From contig NOKP01000027.1 in assembly GCA_002682825.1 (NCBI GenBank), forward strand, positions 620,001-684,000: a stretch of DNA of 64,000 bases. The letters run 5' to 3'. The translations under genes and the position numbers were made by a program. Within the stretch, counting starts at the first letter, position 1. Each line of letters starts with the position of its first letter. Positions 19,865-32,785 of the stretch are shown piece after piece. Below the pieces are notes generated by a model. The model saw only the letters and a list, made by a program, of their open reading frames with translations. It made no database searches and had not been told where the DNA came from. This DNA comes from Neonectria sp. B-13 (lineage: Eukaryota > Ascomycota > Sordariomycetes > Hypocreales > Nectriaceae).

Positions 19865-22800
19865 TCACTCATTCCTTCCCTCTCCGAATATCGTCTGCCT
19901 CAGCTTCTCTTTCTCGCCACTGCTCTCACACATGTCGCGGAAGGCGCCGCCCTCCTTGTCCCAGAGCTCGCGTGGAGAGCCAAACTCGGCCACGCGGCCG
20001 TCGCTGAGGACGAGGATGCGGTCGAAGTCGGCAATAGTGCTGAGGCGGTGGGCAATCACGACGAGGGTGCTGTCGGTGAACTCCTCGCGGATGCTGCGCT
20101 GGATCAGCGCGTCGGTGGCCATGTCGACGGCCGACGTGGCCTCGTCGAGCACCATGATCTTGGGGCGCGAGACGATGGCGCGGGCGAGGCAGAGGAGCTG
20201 GCGCTGGCCCTGCGAGAGGTTGCCGCCGGACTCGGAGATGGGACTGGAGAGTGACCGGAAGATGTTGGTGTTCTTGGGCGCGAGCGTCGAGGTTGCGGCC
20301 GACGCGGGCGCTGTGGCCGGCTCGTTGGCCGGCGTGGCGGGCTGTGAGTCGACGAGATGGACGCGGGCCAGGGAGTCGCGGAGTTCTTCGTCGGTGTTGT
20401 CGTCGAAGGGATCCAGGTTGGACCGGATGGTTCCAGAGAACAGCACGGGATCCTGCGCAACTGTTAGACGATGGGGGTGGTTCAGCAAAACGGGGGCACT
20501 CTTACCTGGGGGATAATTGCCAGACGCGACCTCAGACTGTTGAGGTTGACCTTGGAGATGTCCAGTCCGTCAATGATGACGTTGCCCGAACGCGCTTCCA
20601 AGAACCGGAACAGCGCGAGGGTCAACGATGACTTTCCAGCGCCGGTACGGCCCACGACGCCGACGCGCTCGTTGTTGTTGACCTTGAAGGTGATGCCCCT
20701 CAACACGGGCGGCAGATCAAGCGCATATGCAACCTCGAGGTTATTCACCTCCATGGTACCCGAGCTCGGCCACGCGGCTGGGGGCTTATCGCCTTCGAGC
20801 GACTCTGTTTCTAGCTCCGTGTACTCGACAACACGCTCCGTCGAGTTCATGTTGAGCTCCATGCCAGCATAGTTCCGGATCGTCCAAAGAATGTTGTCGG
20901 CGAAGTCGAGCGCAAAGGACAAGGTGAAGCCGGCCAGGGCGGCGTCCATACTGGGGCTGAGAATGACGACGATTCCGACCACGGTGGAGAACAGGGTGCC
21001 GACGAGAGCCATGCGGAAGCCCATCCATCGGTTCACGAGCCACATGTAGGACGTGATCATGTCCCACTTGTCGAGGCCGTTGTACATGCGGTCGATGTAG
21101 ACCCGCGTCTTGTGGAAGCCGCGGATGGTGGACACGCCCGCGAGCGCGGCGTTGAAGAGCTCGAACACGGGAGACTTAGAGTTGCTCTCCAGTCGCTTCA
21201 AGGGCCGGGCACCATGGAGGTATTTCCGAGCGATCAGCATGCCGATGCCGAGAAGGGTGATGGCCAAGGGAATGACATAGGTGGACGCGAAGAAGGCAGC
21301 GACGCAGACACCAATCAGCCCGAGCAGGTTCGCGAAGAACAAGGTCCAGTCGAGGGTGATGCGGTTGTCGATGATGTTGAAGTCGGAGGTGAACCGGTTC
21401 AGGATTCTTCCAACAGGGACGGTGTCCAGCCATCGCAACGGAGTGTGCAGAACGGTGAAAAGCATCTTGCTGAAGAGCGCCCGGCTGGCCTTCATGGCCA
21501 AGATGTAGCCCCAGAAGAAGCGCAATGTTCCGACAACGGCCGTGACGATGGAGATGCCCACGTAGACCCAGAGATAGAAGGCGAGATCGTGCTGGGTCTC
21601 GGCGGCGTGTAGACTAGAGGCAGAGTGGAATGGCTGTTGTTGGATTGAGAAGGCAGACGCATAGCCGTGTTCATCTTGGAGGTTAACTCTAGATTCGACA
21701 TCGTCGCCCTGTGCGGTCCAGATTCGCAGCCACCAAGCTCGACCTGTTGGCGTGTTAGATGGTCGAATGCTTCAGGGGATCGTTCAACTTACCAAGAATG
21801 CCAACCTCGAAGCTGACGAAGATGAGGGCACAGATGCTCCAGACACGCACGCCACCGCTGTCTTGCAGATATGTCAGATAGACGTGCCTCTTCACCACGC
21901 CCTTCTCGCGAGTCTCCTCCTGGATGAACTGCTTGGCGTCCTTCGAAGCTACCTTTTGCAGCTCGTTGTTCTCTGCATTTTCGGCAGAATCTGCGACCGA
22001 GACGTCCTCCGAGTTGACAGCGGTGGCAGCCTCCGCCGCCTCCTCGTCCAAGATTTCCTGTTCCGTCTGCTCGTGAAGTAGAATCTCCTCCATGACGCCA
22101 TCTCGCATCAGATCAGATACCAAGCCGGCGTGCAAGATGGTGCCCTCACCAAGCTCAACGATGAACTTCGTCTTGGACTGAACCAAAGCCACGTGATGGG
22201 TGACGAGAATTCGAGTCCTTCCCTTGCAAATATCTCCGGCGACGCACTTCTCGAAGATGTGGCGACCGACGTGGGCATCGACAGCACTGAAAACGTCATC
22301 CATCACGAGAATCTCGGCTCGAGAGTAGATGGCTCGGGCCAGAGTCACACGCCATTTCTGGCCACCGCTCAGGTTAATGCCGTTGGCGCCAAGTTCGGTT
22401 TTGTCACCGTCGGTGAGGATCGAAAGGTCTTTCTTCAGTGCACAAACCTCAATGACCTTGCTATATCGCTCCTCGAAGAAAGGAAGACCGAACAGAATGT
22501 TGTCTCGGAACGAGGCACTCTCTAGCCATGGCGTCTGGCCCACATATGCCACCGAGCCTGGGATGATCCAGTTACCAGGGTGCGCCTCGGTGTCGTTGCG
22601 CTGGGTCGGGGAGAGTGTCGCAGGCACGCGAACGAAGCCCTCCAACAGGTCCGTCTCTCCAAGGATGGCAGAAAGCACAAGACTCTTTCCAGTTCCTGTC
22701 TTGCCTGAGATGACCGAAAGCTCGCCGGCGGGGAAGGAGAAGTTGAGGTTTCGAAGAACGAATCTGTCTTCATCGGCAGTCTTTTCGTCGACGGGCCAGG

Positions 22801-24765
22801 AGATGGAAGCGTTCTCGAATCCAACCTCAGAGCCTTCGGTCAGGATGTTCTCCATCTCGGGGCCGTTGAGGTAGGCGTCGATTCGCTTGATGGAGACAAG
22901 AGTGTCGACTCCAATGGTGATGAGCTCCGGAAGGGCTCCGAGTGTCACTTCCAAGGCCTTGAAGATGCCAATGCTGACGAAAGCCACTGAGGGCAACAGC
23001 CGGCCATGGACGACGGCGTAGACAGCAAGCGACGTTGCGGCAAGAAGAATCGGGCTGATAACCCAGCAGGCAAAAAGGCCGGTGTCCGCGAGGAACAACT
23101 TCCAGAGCGTCCTGAGCTCTCGCTCCCTCATGGCAATGATGCGCTTCTCCCATCGATCCTCCATGGCAGAGAACTTGATCTGGCGCATTCCCAGTAGAGC
23201 CTCGTTAATCACGGCGAGTTTCTCATCACGGAGCTTCATCAGGTTTTCGGACCTGGCCATGAGAGTTTTGGAGAAGTAGGTATTGGCCGGGAGGGTGACG
23301 CCCCAGGCCACGATGCCCGCAGTAAACGGGATCCATCCGATCAGTTGGACAAGAAAGGTAGAGAAAATGAGGAGCTTAGCGATGCTGTTGATGATCATGA
23401 ATTGGTACGCGGAGAAGTTCGAGATGCGTTGAGCGTCAACACCGACGAGGTTGACAATGGCCTGGCGGGACTTGAGGACGCTAGATTCGTCAGATGGTGA
23501 GTCATCATCGTCCTTGGAGTCGTCTTTGTTTGTGTCGTGGGGATCGGTTGGTTCCTTGGCTTTCTCGGCAGCCTTGACATTCTTGCGTCGCAACGACTTC
23601 TCGAATACCAAAGTCGACATCTGAGCTCGGATAGGCAGAGCCATATCCGCAAAGGAGTACCAGAACACCCATCCTTCGATCCACTAGTAGATTCATGAGT
23701 CCTTGTGGCAAAGAGGTCAAAAGACAAATGAGAGAACTTACAGCATCGAGCAGGTTAAAAATTGCCATCCAGATGACGAGGCCCCATAGTTCTAGAGTGG
23801 GCGTACCGTCATTTCCTCGTTGCTCGAGAATCCTAATGAGACGCAACATGATCCAGAAGGGCAAAACACCCAGGAAGCATCGGAAGATGGTAAGCCCCCA
23901 CTGGAAGGCGATTCCGCCCTTGTACGCCCAGAGCAAGGAGCGCAACAGGCTCCCCTCGAATTTGAAGGCATCCCAATCTTTCTTCAAATCCTCAGCCCGG
24001 AGCTTAAGATCAGCTTGGGGGACGTCGTCGACATCGAGATCGTTCTTCTTGGAAGCGTAGTGGAGGAGCGGCTCGACCCAGGTCCAGGTATATCTGTTGA
24101 GCGCGGAGACGGTCCACTGGCGGTCGACCTTGAGACCCTTGAAGTAGACGTCTGGCCTTCGGGGGATTAGGACACTGGAGACCGCAAGAGCAATGACAAT
24201 TATGGCGTTAATAACACGAAGAATGACAACAGGGTCCTTTTGGCTAGACACTTCCTGGGCCATTTGGGTCAGGTGGGGGATGGTGAGGGAAGCAACAATA
24301 AGGGCAGACGCAAGAAGCCATAAGCCCAGGTCGTGCGATCGTACTGAAGAATGATGAGCGCCTAGAGAGATGGCGTGGATTAGGATGAGACCCTGCCAGG
24401 TTTCGATGTCAGTTAGCGACCAATACAGTCAAGATCGAAGCGCGGGAACTCACCCACGCCGCCGTGATCAGCCAATTTTCCAAGAACAAGCCATACTTGG
24501 CTTGCTGAAGACTTGAGAGCACCGAAACTGCAATCGACGTGCCAAGACCAAGGGTCGACAAGAGCAGAATGGTGGACTTGATCCGGCGGTTGGAGAAGGC
24601 GGCGATGCTCTCGGGCGTGCCCTGGCCATCGTGGTCCTCATAGAAGTTGTCTTTGGGCGTGCGATTACGAATCTGAGTGAGAATGGCGAGGATGGCGGGC
24701 GAAGCGGACAATGCAACAACGGCCAGGCCAGCCCCGGTGAGCGGAAGCATGAAGGCCTCGCTCAT
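19865..24765 (-). CDS. Full-length ABCC (MRP-type) ABC transporter
   Basis: Five exons: 24765-24454, 24392-23742, 23683-21793, 21743-20506 and 20452-19865. Phases agree; 1559 aa. Topology is the ABCC plan: N-terminal TMD0 helices, L0 linker, TMD1, NBD1, TMD2, NBD2. NBD1: Walker [10 protein letters not shown] (~645), signature [17 protein letters not shown], Walker [14 protein letters not shown] with Asp where the catalytic Glu is normally found, the usual ABCC asymmetry. NBD2: Walker [18 protein letters not shown] (~1314), signature [17 protein letters not shown], Walker B with canonical Glu ([12 protein letters not shown]) and H-loop [12 protein letters not shown]2 carries the conserved [18 protein letters not shown]. 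These transporters export organic anions, conjugates or drugs at the plasma or vacuolar membrane; the substrate cannot be read from sequence. An intron splits NBD2 just after RLAIIPQ. Start 24765 is the first ATG giving a TMD0. Confidence 0.93.
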
Positions 24766-25565
24766 GATGGGATTGGGCGGGGTGTTTCGTCCTGCGATTG
24801 CTGTGGTGGCTCGCCAACAGGTCGCTGAGCAAACCTCTCCCAAAAAGCGCCGTGTGTCGATAGTGACGTCGATCAAGATTTCAATGATGTCTCACGTATT
24901 AGGTTTTAGTTTGGGTAAAAGCGCGATGTAAACCGCCTTTGGAAAAAACAGACTCGTCTACGCAAACATGGACGAGTGGTATCCGTCCCCCCCTGCGTAA
25001 CGTAACGTAGGTATCAAGGTAACGGGGTGAAAGCAGAAACAGTGAGAAAAAGAAGGGAGGGAAACCTGAGGTTGAGTGACGCCAACAGCCGGGCTTCTTC
25101 TACTATATACCCCTGGTCGGCTGGGGCACTAGATGCGGTGCGAATATGTAAGTACGAATACACTGGAGCCTTTCCCTTTCCTGTAAGAAAAGAAAAGATG
25201 GATACTAAGTTACGAGGTGGCGGGGATGTAAGACGTAACTTGGGAGGGTCGGTTCTCTATCTAACGCAGCGAGGGGAGCGAGTAGCCCTTTGTCTTTCTT
25301 TGTCTTTGTTATTGTGACTGCGACACTCACGTTTACAGTTGACAAAGGAGAGGGAAAGAGAGGGAGGCCAGGCCCATGTCATTGTGATCCGTTGTCTCGG
25401 GTTGCAGGCCAAATTGACGAACATGAGCGTCTGCGACGATCGATATCTGGTTAATCCGTGTCAGTCAGTCGTAGACCAAAAGTGCCAACCTCCACTCTGG
25501 GACTCGCCAACTGAGACCAAACAGGGACCCCCGCCACTTTGCAAAGTTCCTCTGCTAAGTATCCG
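24766..25565. promoter_or_regulatory. Upstream region of the ABCC transporter gene
   Basis: No gene seen. There is a short direct repeat cgtaacgtaacgtagg near 24998-25013 and a TACGTA-type palindrome background common in Sordariomycete intergenic DNA. I could not identify a defined drug-response element. Confidence 0.3.
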
Positions 25566-25586
25566 GCGATTGGCGATTGGCGATTG
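25566..25586. repeat. 7-bp tandem repeat (GCGATTG x3)
   Basis: Three exact head-to-tail copies of GCGATTG. It is the first of three adjacent tandem arrays about 0.8-1 kb upstream of the ABC transporter. Confidence 0.8.
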
Positions 25587-25593
25587 GGACCCA

Positions 25594-25647
25594 GATAGGC
25601 CAACTGATATGCCATGACTGATAGGCCATGACTGATAGGCCATGACT
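25594..25647. repeat. 14-bp tandem repeat (GATAGGCCATGACT, ~4 copies)
   Basis: Two exact copies (25620-25633 and 25634-25647), one copy with a single mismatch (25606-25619) and a degenerate 12-bp copy (25594-25605). It carries GGCC and CATG palindromic cores. Confidence 0.85.
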
Positions 25648-25670
25648 GTGATGGAACATGGCGAGGCATG

Positions 25671-25745
25671 GCCTTGCCTTGCCTTGCCTTGCCTTTGCTT
25701 TACTTTCCTTTCCTTTCCTTTCTTTTCCTCGCCTTGGCTTGTCTT
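25671..25745. repeat. Pyrimidine-rich pentamer microsatellite (CCTTG/CTTTC)
   Basis: CCTTG repeated about four times, passing into CTTTC-type pentamers. It is a simple-sequence tract of the replication-slippage type, all pyrimidine-biased on the + strand. Confidence 0.75.
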
Positions 25746-28700
25746 GGGCTTGCGCCGCCGGGTCTGCACTCGGCGTCCGTTCCGTAGTATCTGCACGCCG
25801 GGCACCTAGCGTGCATTGGATTTCTCCACCGCATCGCAGGGGTGCATCCCGTTCTGGCGCCGGAACGGGCGGACAACCAACAGCGGCGCCGAGTGGCTTT
25901 TAAGGCTTGCAAGCTTGTTTGTCACGCCGAGAAGAGGGTGAATTCCCTGTGTTGTTGCCTAGTCGCCGAGTCACCTAGTCGCCTAGGTATTAGTAAGTAC
26001 AAGGAGCAAGGCAAGCAGGTAATCATGTACGGCCCGAGTACGAAACAATCTTTTCCTCCGCACTCCGCACGAGTACCGGTACACCGTATCCGTAGTTCCT
26101 GTTACTTCCCTTCGTGCACAACACCACTCCGTCTTACAATCACACAGTAACGGGACGGTCAGCCGTGGATCAGGAGGCTTGTCCGCCCGCCTCCACCACT
26201 CGATGCCCCTCGGGGCACTTCTCCCAGTGCCACAGCATTCGAGGTTGATCATCTGGTCGTCTGGTGGATGCGACGGGGGGAGGGACACTGCAAGTAATCA
26301 CGCAGGATGTATCTCGCATGGAGCGAGCCCCGCGTTCCGTATCACATCACCCACACCGTCGAAAGCCTGGATATTTCGAGCAAGAGGGAGGGGCCCAGTC
26401 GTTGAACAGGCGGGAATTGGATGAGTGACAAAAGGGCCCCAAAAGCTCGCTTGCTCCATGGATATGTCAGCCGTCCCGTGCTCGTTAGCGCGCCGTCCCG
26501 GCTTCACGTTTTCGGAAGGAGGCGGGGGAGGCAGATCACCCTTGATCCTCCTCGCGAGCTGCGGCAGGGGCGCCTTGGGCCCAAGGCGCCCTATCGGCGC
26601 TCCTGCCAGTGGCGGGTTGACGGAGTGCCTGCAGTGGTCTCACTTTCAGGTTGGGAGGGAGTTGGTCTTAACTTTGGGGACGGGAAGTAACTCACGGTCA
26701 ACTGAGTTCTTCGTACCTGCCGTAGGCTGTACCACATTCCAGGTTTCCCACATCCTCCTCCCTCCGAGTCGGCGTTCTGGCTCCCGTCTCCTCCTCGCTC
26801 GCCACTCGCCACTCACACTGGGTGAATTCCCAATGTATCATCAACCCTTGCTGCAGACTTGTATGCACGTCGTTCCTTCTTGACGGTGTGACTCACTTTA
26901 CGCCCGTGAACAAGACTACTTTGGCCCTTTGCCTTGCTACTAACGCCTTGGTCAACCATCAACCTCCTTCCAGCCCACAGCTTTCACCCACCTTCCAAGG
27001 AAGGAAATCTACAGTATCTCGAGGTGACTGTGTAAATGGAACTCGAAATCACGATGATTGACTACTTCGTTGATCCAGCCTATCCAACAGACCTAGTGCC
27101 CGTTTGCTCCACGAAACGGCCAAAAGCTCAGTCGTCTGACATCGGACGCAGCAACACAACGAACCACCACGGGTATACTCGGGCATTTTCTCATCAACCA
27201 GCTCCAGCTGTTGATCCTACCTACCCAGCGCCCTTGTCGATGACTCGATCGGTGGGAATAAACGCCCATCCTACAAATGATCAAGATCACTCACCATCGG
27301 TGCCCCCACACCTTTCCCGAGCAGCACACCCATGGAATCCAGCACCCACTGATTGTCTAGAACTTTATTTCGTGTCCCTATATGACTCAATTTCTCCAAG
27401 TGCGGATCCCTGAGTAACTGAGACACGGCACACGCTTGTAATGGTTACACATGTACGAAGTCCGTACATGCCAACCCTCGAAGCCACGCAAGGGGCAGTA
27501 TCATCATCAGTGACTCACATTATAGTGGTTGCAGTGGAGTGTCAGTGTGAAATTGGTAATTCGGTGTCTTGTTACTCCGTCAAACATGGCTTCGGTCAAC
27601 CTTGGCTCGGTATTGATCCTCGGATATCAGGCATGCGAGAAATCAAATGCCGGTGCTGATTACACACTATTGATTACCTACATACAGACAGTGGAATCGT
27701 CTGGTTGTCTCCACATATTCAACCTGCCCATCAACCAGGGCGTCGTCCATCAAGATTTCCACTGACCTTGGTACAATCGAACTGCATAAGGTAGTTACTA
27801 AGAAGCCATGTTGCATCATCATTCGAGAAGAGAGTAATCGCCCAAGGGAACCTCAGGGGCGTGCTGAGATTGAAGTGAAGCTAGGAGGTCGAAAGTTGGG
27901 ACGACAAGAGTTGTCCTTTGACACTTACTTACCTTTACCTACCTCCGACATTTGTGCTATCAAGAATAGCGATGCTTCATTCATCAGGTCATCCATGGGC
28001 CGTGTAGAGGGTATGTCCGACTTTGTAAGCATTTTCAGACGAAAAATTCATCAGGTACAATAGAGCATCCAGATCTGTGACTGGCTCCCTCAACTTCGAG
28101 CTTAGAGTTCAATTGGAGAGCATTCACGATAGGTCGCCTTCAGACAGATCACGTACATCGCCATCAGAGAAGATGATAAAGCAACTCCCACCAGCGTTTG
28201 GAACCTCGTCTCGCTCCCTAGCGTTCCTATAGAGCATGTTTTATCTTCCCACGAATCCACTATGAATGGCCATCGGGTTTGGTTACAGACGACCAAGTGG
28301 GCTTTGACACGACTCCGCCGCATTCGTATCCGTATCGTGCAAGCTACTTGGTATCCCCAATCGCCTGGGTTCTTCCGCCTCAATCATCTCAATGATACGG
28401 CATCTCGGTGATAGCACATATATTAAAGCTGGCCGCCAAACACTTTGGAGCCCCAAGAGACAGATGGTCCGAAGCAACAGCGCTCACATGTACGTGAACC
28501 GATGCATTCACCTAAGCACATGGTATATTTCGCCTGCCAGAACGTATAGAGGAATATACCCCAGGAGCAACAACTCCCTGGCCAAAAGCGAAATATTTTC
28601 TTCAAAGCACTAACATGGGCTCGCTTGGTAGTAAGGGTCGGATGATGCTATCGGTATTCTGACTCAGGACTGTGCTCGTATGAGAACCTGATATGATAGT

Positions 28701-31157
28701 TAGAACTCGATTCAGCATCCTAGGGTCTTCAAAGGGGTGTTGCTATTGCCACAACCCTTTTTCTATTGCCGCAGTCTGTGGGTATACTTACGTATTAAGA
28801 CCTAAGCAATGAGATCTCAAACCTAGTATACAGGTCCCCTACTTCATGCTCCTCGTCATCATAGGCACCCCTGCAGCCAGCAAGCATCATTCCGTGAGAG
28901 ACCAAGCATATGTCCAGGTGGTGGCGCATTAAAGTCGAGCGTGCGTTAGCGGTTGAACAGTTCCTCAGCATCGCCAGTTGCCTTCTGGTTATCTGCTTTG
29001 AGTACGGCCTCGCAGACTTTGCAAATCTCGGTCAACGAGAGAATCGGGTGTTTCCTATTGCTCATGATCGGCTTTCAGTTCAGTGATTAAAACTTAACGG
29101 GTATCGAGTTGCTAAGTAAATGAGGTCTGCTCCGAGCCTCAACACCATTTCGCACATTTAAAACGCAGAGCAATAAGGTTGGTGGTTTTATTTAGAAAAT
29201 GTTTCGGGATTTATATTACAGCATTTATAAACTACCTTACTTTCATCTTACCTAGATGGTTTCCATTATCTTGGAGCTGTGGGAACCTTAAGTCTGCCTG
29301 GGATGCATCAAGAGCGTGAAACAGAGTCATTCACGACACTTTCCACCATCAGCAAAAAAAGATTTCGGCACATGGGTAAAGCATTACCGTCAAGGCATGG
29401 ATGTTGGCGTTTCTTAGAGATGCAAATAAAACAAAACGTCTTTATTTTGTGTTTAGTTTCTATATTATGTTGGCCTTTCTAGTCCGAACCGGGTACCGGG
29501 AGGGCAACTCGTGGGACGAAAAGGATGGCATATTTGGGCTTGCGAACAAGTGATTCTCTCGAACTTCTTGTGATACAGTTGAAAGCTATTGACTCGTCAC
29601 CTTTAGCCGAGGGAATTGATGTTTGTAGAATTGCGTTGGCAGGCCAGGACACAGGTGCCTTCCAGTTCTATCACATTGCATCTTTGGCAGCTCCAACAAC
29701 GAGATTGGTTTGACTAGGCACAGTTAGGAGGCCAGCGAATAGTTTCTAGATCACTTTATCCAGCCCGCCTCGTTGAAATCTCACTCTCATCATGGGCCAG
29801 GTTCTTGCCGAGAGCTCTTAGGCCAACGCAAGGGCGACTCTGAAACGAGAGTTGCAGATGCGCCGATCCCGAATGACCCAGTAAGCGAGCTATCTATGGC
29901 AAGGCATGTCTGCCCTTGATGAGGCCTTCAACTATTTCAGCCGGGGCATGCACCTCAAATCCCGCTTGGAACAGGACTGCGTTGGGGCCTTATCCTGCAG
30001 GTGTCTGCGTGCATGTGCGTGCCGGAGCATACGGCTGTGACGTCGGCAATTTGCGGCGGCAGCCTGCACAACATCCGGCTTACAGGTTGTTTGCAAGTCG
30101 GCGACGGGCGCAGAGTGGGAGCCAGATGCTTCCGCTGTGAGCCTACACCGCTGGTTAGAACCCCCATGCCGCCTTGTCGTGTTTCCCTATATCCCAGAGA
30201 CGTCTCTGTGTCATGCATGTAAACACAAAGCCAACGACAGCCGAGCTGCCAGAGTAAAAGAACCGGGGGGACGGAAATGATAAGGGGGTACTGCACGCAC
30301 GTCGCTACGAGCCAGCCACGGCGATTCTTTCACACGCACATGACGATCCTTTACACGTTAGTTGTCTACCAGAATGTAGTTACGATATGGAGGAAGGGTT
30401 ATTCGTACTTCAAACTTGTGCTGTGCTGTGACGACTAGGTAGAGAGAATATGATACATGGTTGATGCATGCAGTGCAAGGGCCCCCTCCCCATCCAGATC
30501 CATCGGTCATGGAACCCTTGAGGAGCGTGGGTCATTCAGTGTGAGCGAAGTCGTGTCAGCTTGGCTTTGCTTGACGACTGCGCTTGACTGTGCTTGAATG
30601 CCTGACTATGCTTGACCATGCTGCGTGCGTTTTTGGCTGTGCTTTTCGTCTGTACCTCGTGGTCTTGGTTTAACAGGTTGCGTGCGATGCGATCTATCTG
30701 TTGTTCCACGGATGAGAAAGGCGGTTGACGCGATTGGTGGCCGACGCTGACGCCGAGACCAGCACTGACACCACGGACTGACACGTTCCCTGCACAGAAA
30801 CGACGGCCACACACACAAGATACGACGCGAGACGCCAACAAAGGGCCACGGCCGTCGATCGAGATGAGATAGTGAGTGATTAAGCCCCCAAGCCAGGGCG
30901 TTTCCGTTTCCACTGTGTAACTCGAGCCTTGTGCACCTGTTTCGAGCCTTTTGTGAGGATCAGCAGCTCAGCAGCAGCCATCCATGAGGAACGGAATGGA
31001 CTTCCAGCCAACCGGAAACGATGGCTCAGTATCCGTCCTCCGCCTCCGGCACCTCCATCTTAAGATCAAGAGTAACTTCCCGTGGACTCTGTTCTGACTC
31101 TCAGGCTCTCTCGCATTTCCATACTCCCCTCGTCCTAGTCCCGGGTCCGCAGAGCTG
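25746..31157. other. Gene-poor region, left part, up to assembly gap 1
   Basis: About 5.4 kb with no supported gene. The frames are short and interrupted on both strands, and none shows a recognisable domain. Composition shifts along it: GC-rich near 25.8-26.9 kb, AT-richer at ~28.6-29.5 kb. The latter has poly-T/A tracts and many TpA steps, which may be old repeat-induced mutation but is not extreme. One open stretch without a start codon (28133-28411, + strand) reads protein-like and is listed as a finding. No terminal inverted repeats, transposase or reverse-transcriptase motifs are seen. Confidence 0.4.
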
Positions 31158-31257
31158 NNNNNNNNNNNNNNNNNNNNNNNNNNNNNNNNNNNNNNNNNNN
31201 NNNNNNNNNNNNNNNNNNNNNNNNNNNNNNNNNNNNNNNNNNNNNNNNNNNNNNNNN
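31158..31257. other. Assembly gap 1 (100 N)
   Basis: Exactly 100 N, the conventional placeholder for a gap of unknown length. It is followed directly by 14 consecutive G (31258-31271). Confidence 0.98.
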
Positions 31258-32785
31258 GGGGGGGGGGGGGGCTCCAGGTCCCATGAAAGGCAGGTTCGCA
31301 GCCGGATGTGTTACCGGGCCGTCTCATCCTCGCACTCATGGGATACGTACCTACCTACTTTGCACACACTGGATGGTGTGCTGCCCGTGGGGGAGCTGTG
31401 GCCCTGTCTCGGTACCTCGTTGGTGGTTGGCGAAGTGCACATTGCCCGGGCAGTTCTCTGGGCAGTGGATGGTGCGGGTGGTGCCTTGCAAGAAATGCCC
31501 GCTAGGGCGCTTAGAGCCTACTTGCGACGAAGTACAGGTGATAGAGGTCGGGTGCTGGGGTCCCATGTGCTGGCACCTGGCGATCCAATGCCCTAGAGGG
31601 GTCCCTGCCAGCCGGACCTGGAGCCAGAACCAGAGCCTGCGCCTGCCCAGGGCATCCATGGTCCATCTCCATCACCAGCTTGCCATGGTAGCGTGAGTGC
31701 ATTGATGACAGGCTTGACAGCCCAGATATCCAGCCGGCATGGGATCCGTGGGCTGTGGCACATTGGGTCACTCACAAAACTGGCTTTTTTCTTCTGCTTC
31801 GCTACTCGCCGTCCAACCAGGCGACGCGGCTGCCCTTTACATGGCCGCTCTACTGCAGCACGCGTGTGAGGCTTGCATTCTGGTTGCAGCGCACCTCCAG
31901 GAGCTCCACCTCCCATGAAAGTTTGCCTCGCTGAAATCCGTCCTGCCCAGCCTGCTAACACTGGAACCTGGCCTCCACTCCATGCTTCAGAGGCTTGCAG
32001 CAGTGGGTGCTCAGGCTCGACGCACGCTGCGAAGAGCCCTGATTTTTCTGCCCCGTGATACGATCGCCCGGGCGCCTGCCCCGGGAAAACACCTGCGCCT
32101 TACTCTTGCCGGTACAGCTGCAGGCTCCTGAGTCCTGAGAGCAAGAGCCTGCTCGCCAAAATAAACCTCCTCCTCCTCCTCCTTCATTCTCCTCTCACGT
32201 TGCATTTGCATTTGCATTTTGCATTTGCATCCTCGCCCTTTTCTTCTCTCCTCTGACCTCGTCCACCTCTTCTCTCTCCATCAAACCCCTCGACCCTTCT
32301 ATCCTTCATCATCCGTTCCGCCATCTCCACTGGCGCGATTGTCCACTGCGGTCGCCATCCATTCCGCCCCTGCCCACTAATTCTTGCCCAGTCCAGGGCC
32401 GACTCAGCCTACAGCTCGACTCGGCTCGAGGTCCACACCAGCTCCAGCTCTCCACTCACCCAACTCACCACTCACCATTCACCACTTTACTCACTACGTG
32501 CGACCTAATTAGTTGGTACACAACCTCAACTCCCTGGTCCCATTCCTTCCGAAGCCACGCCCCTCCTGGCCGTGATCCCATCGACCTCGACCTCGGCCTC
32601 TTTCTTTCTTTCTTGTAAACGTCACCTCCAACCTCGACACCAAACAGCTGCGAAACTCGCCCTCTTCCGCTTCCGCTTCCGCGTCCGCTCCCGTGTCGAA
32701 CCCCCTCTCCTCTCGCCGCCTCGCCAGGCGCCTCCACATGCAGCTCCGTCGTCGACCACCCTAGTGTCTCTGCATCGTCGTCGCG
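31258..32785. other. Region after gap 1 and 5' leader of CAC2
   Basis: No supported gene. The left ~900 bp are GC-rich sequence of unknown origin. From ~32160 to 32785 the sequence is strongly pyrimidine-rich and looks like the CAC2 promoter and 5' UTR, with a CTCCTC run at 32167-32183 and a TGCATT repeat just after it. An ACGCGT hexamer is at 31860-31865, about 920 bp before the CAC2 start, probably too far to matter. Confidence 0.4.
32201..32230. repeat. TGCATT hexamer repeat in the CAC2 upstream region
   Basis: Five near-perfect TGCATTT/TGCATT units in a row, one with an extra T. Confidence 0.75.

Noticed and set aside
16926..24765. AAA+ ATPase plus ABC transporter as part of a secondary-metabolite cluster
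   Set aside because: No polyketide synthase, NRPS, terpene cyclase, P450 or pathway regulator nearby; neighbours are housekeeping genes.
24766..32785. Transposable element in the first desert
   Set aside because: No terminal repeats, target-site duplication, transposase or reverse-transcriptase motif that I can see; decayed remnants cannot be excluded by eye.
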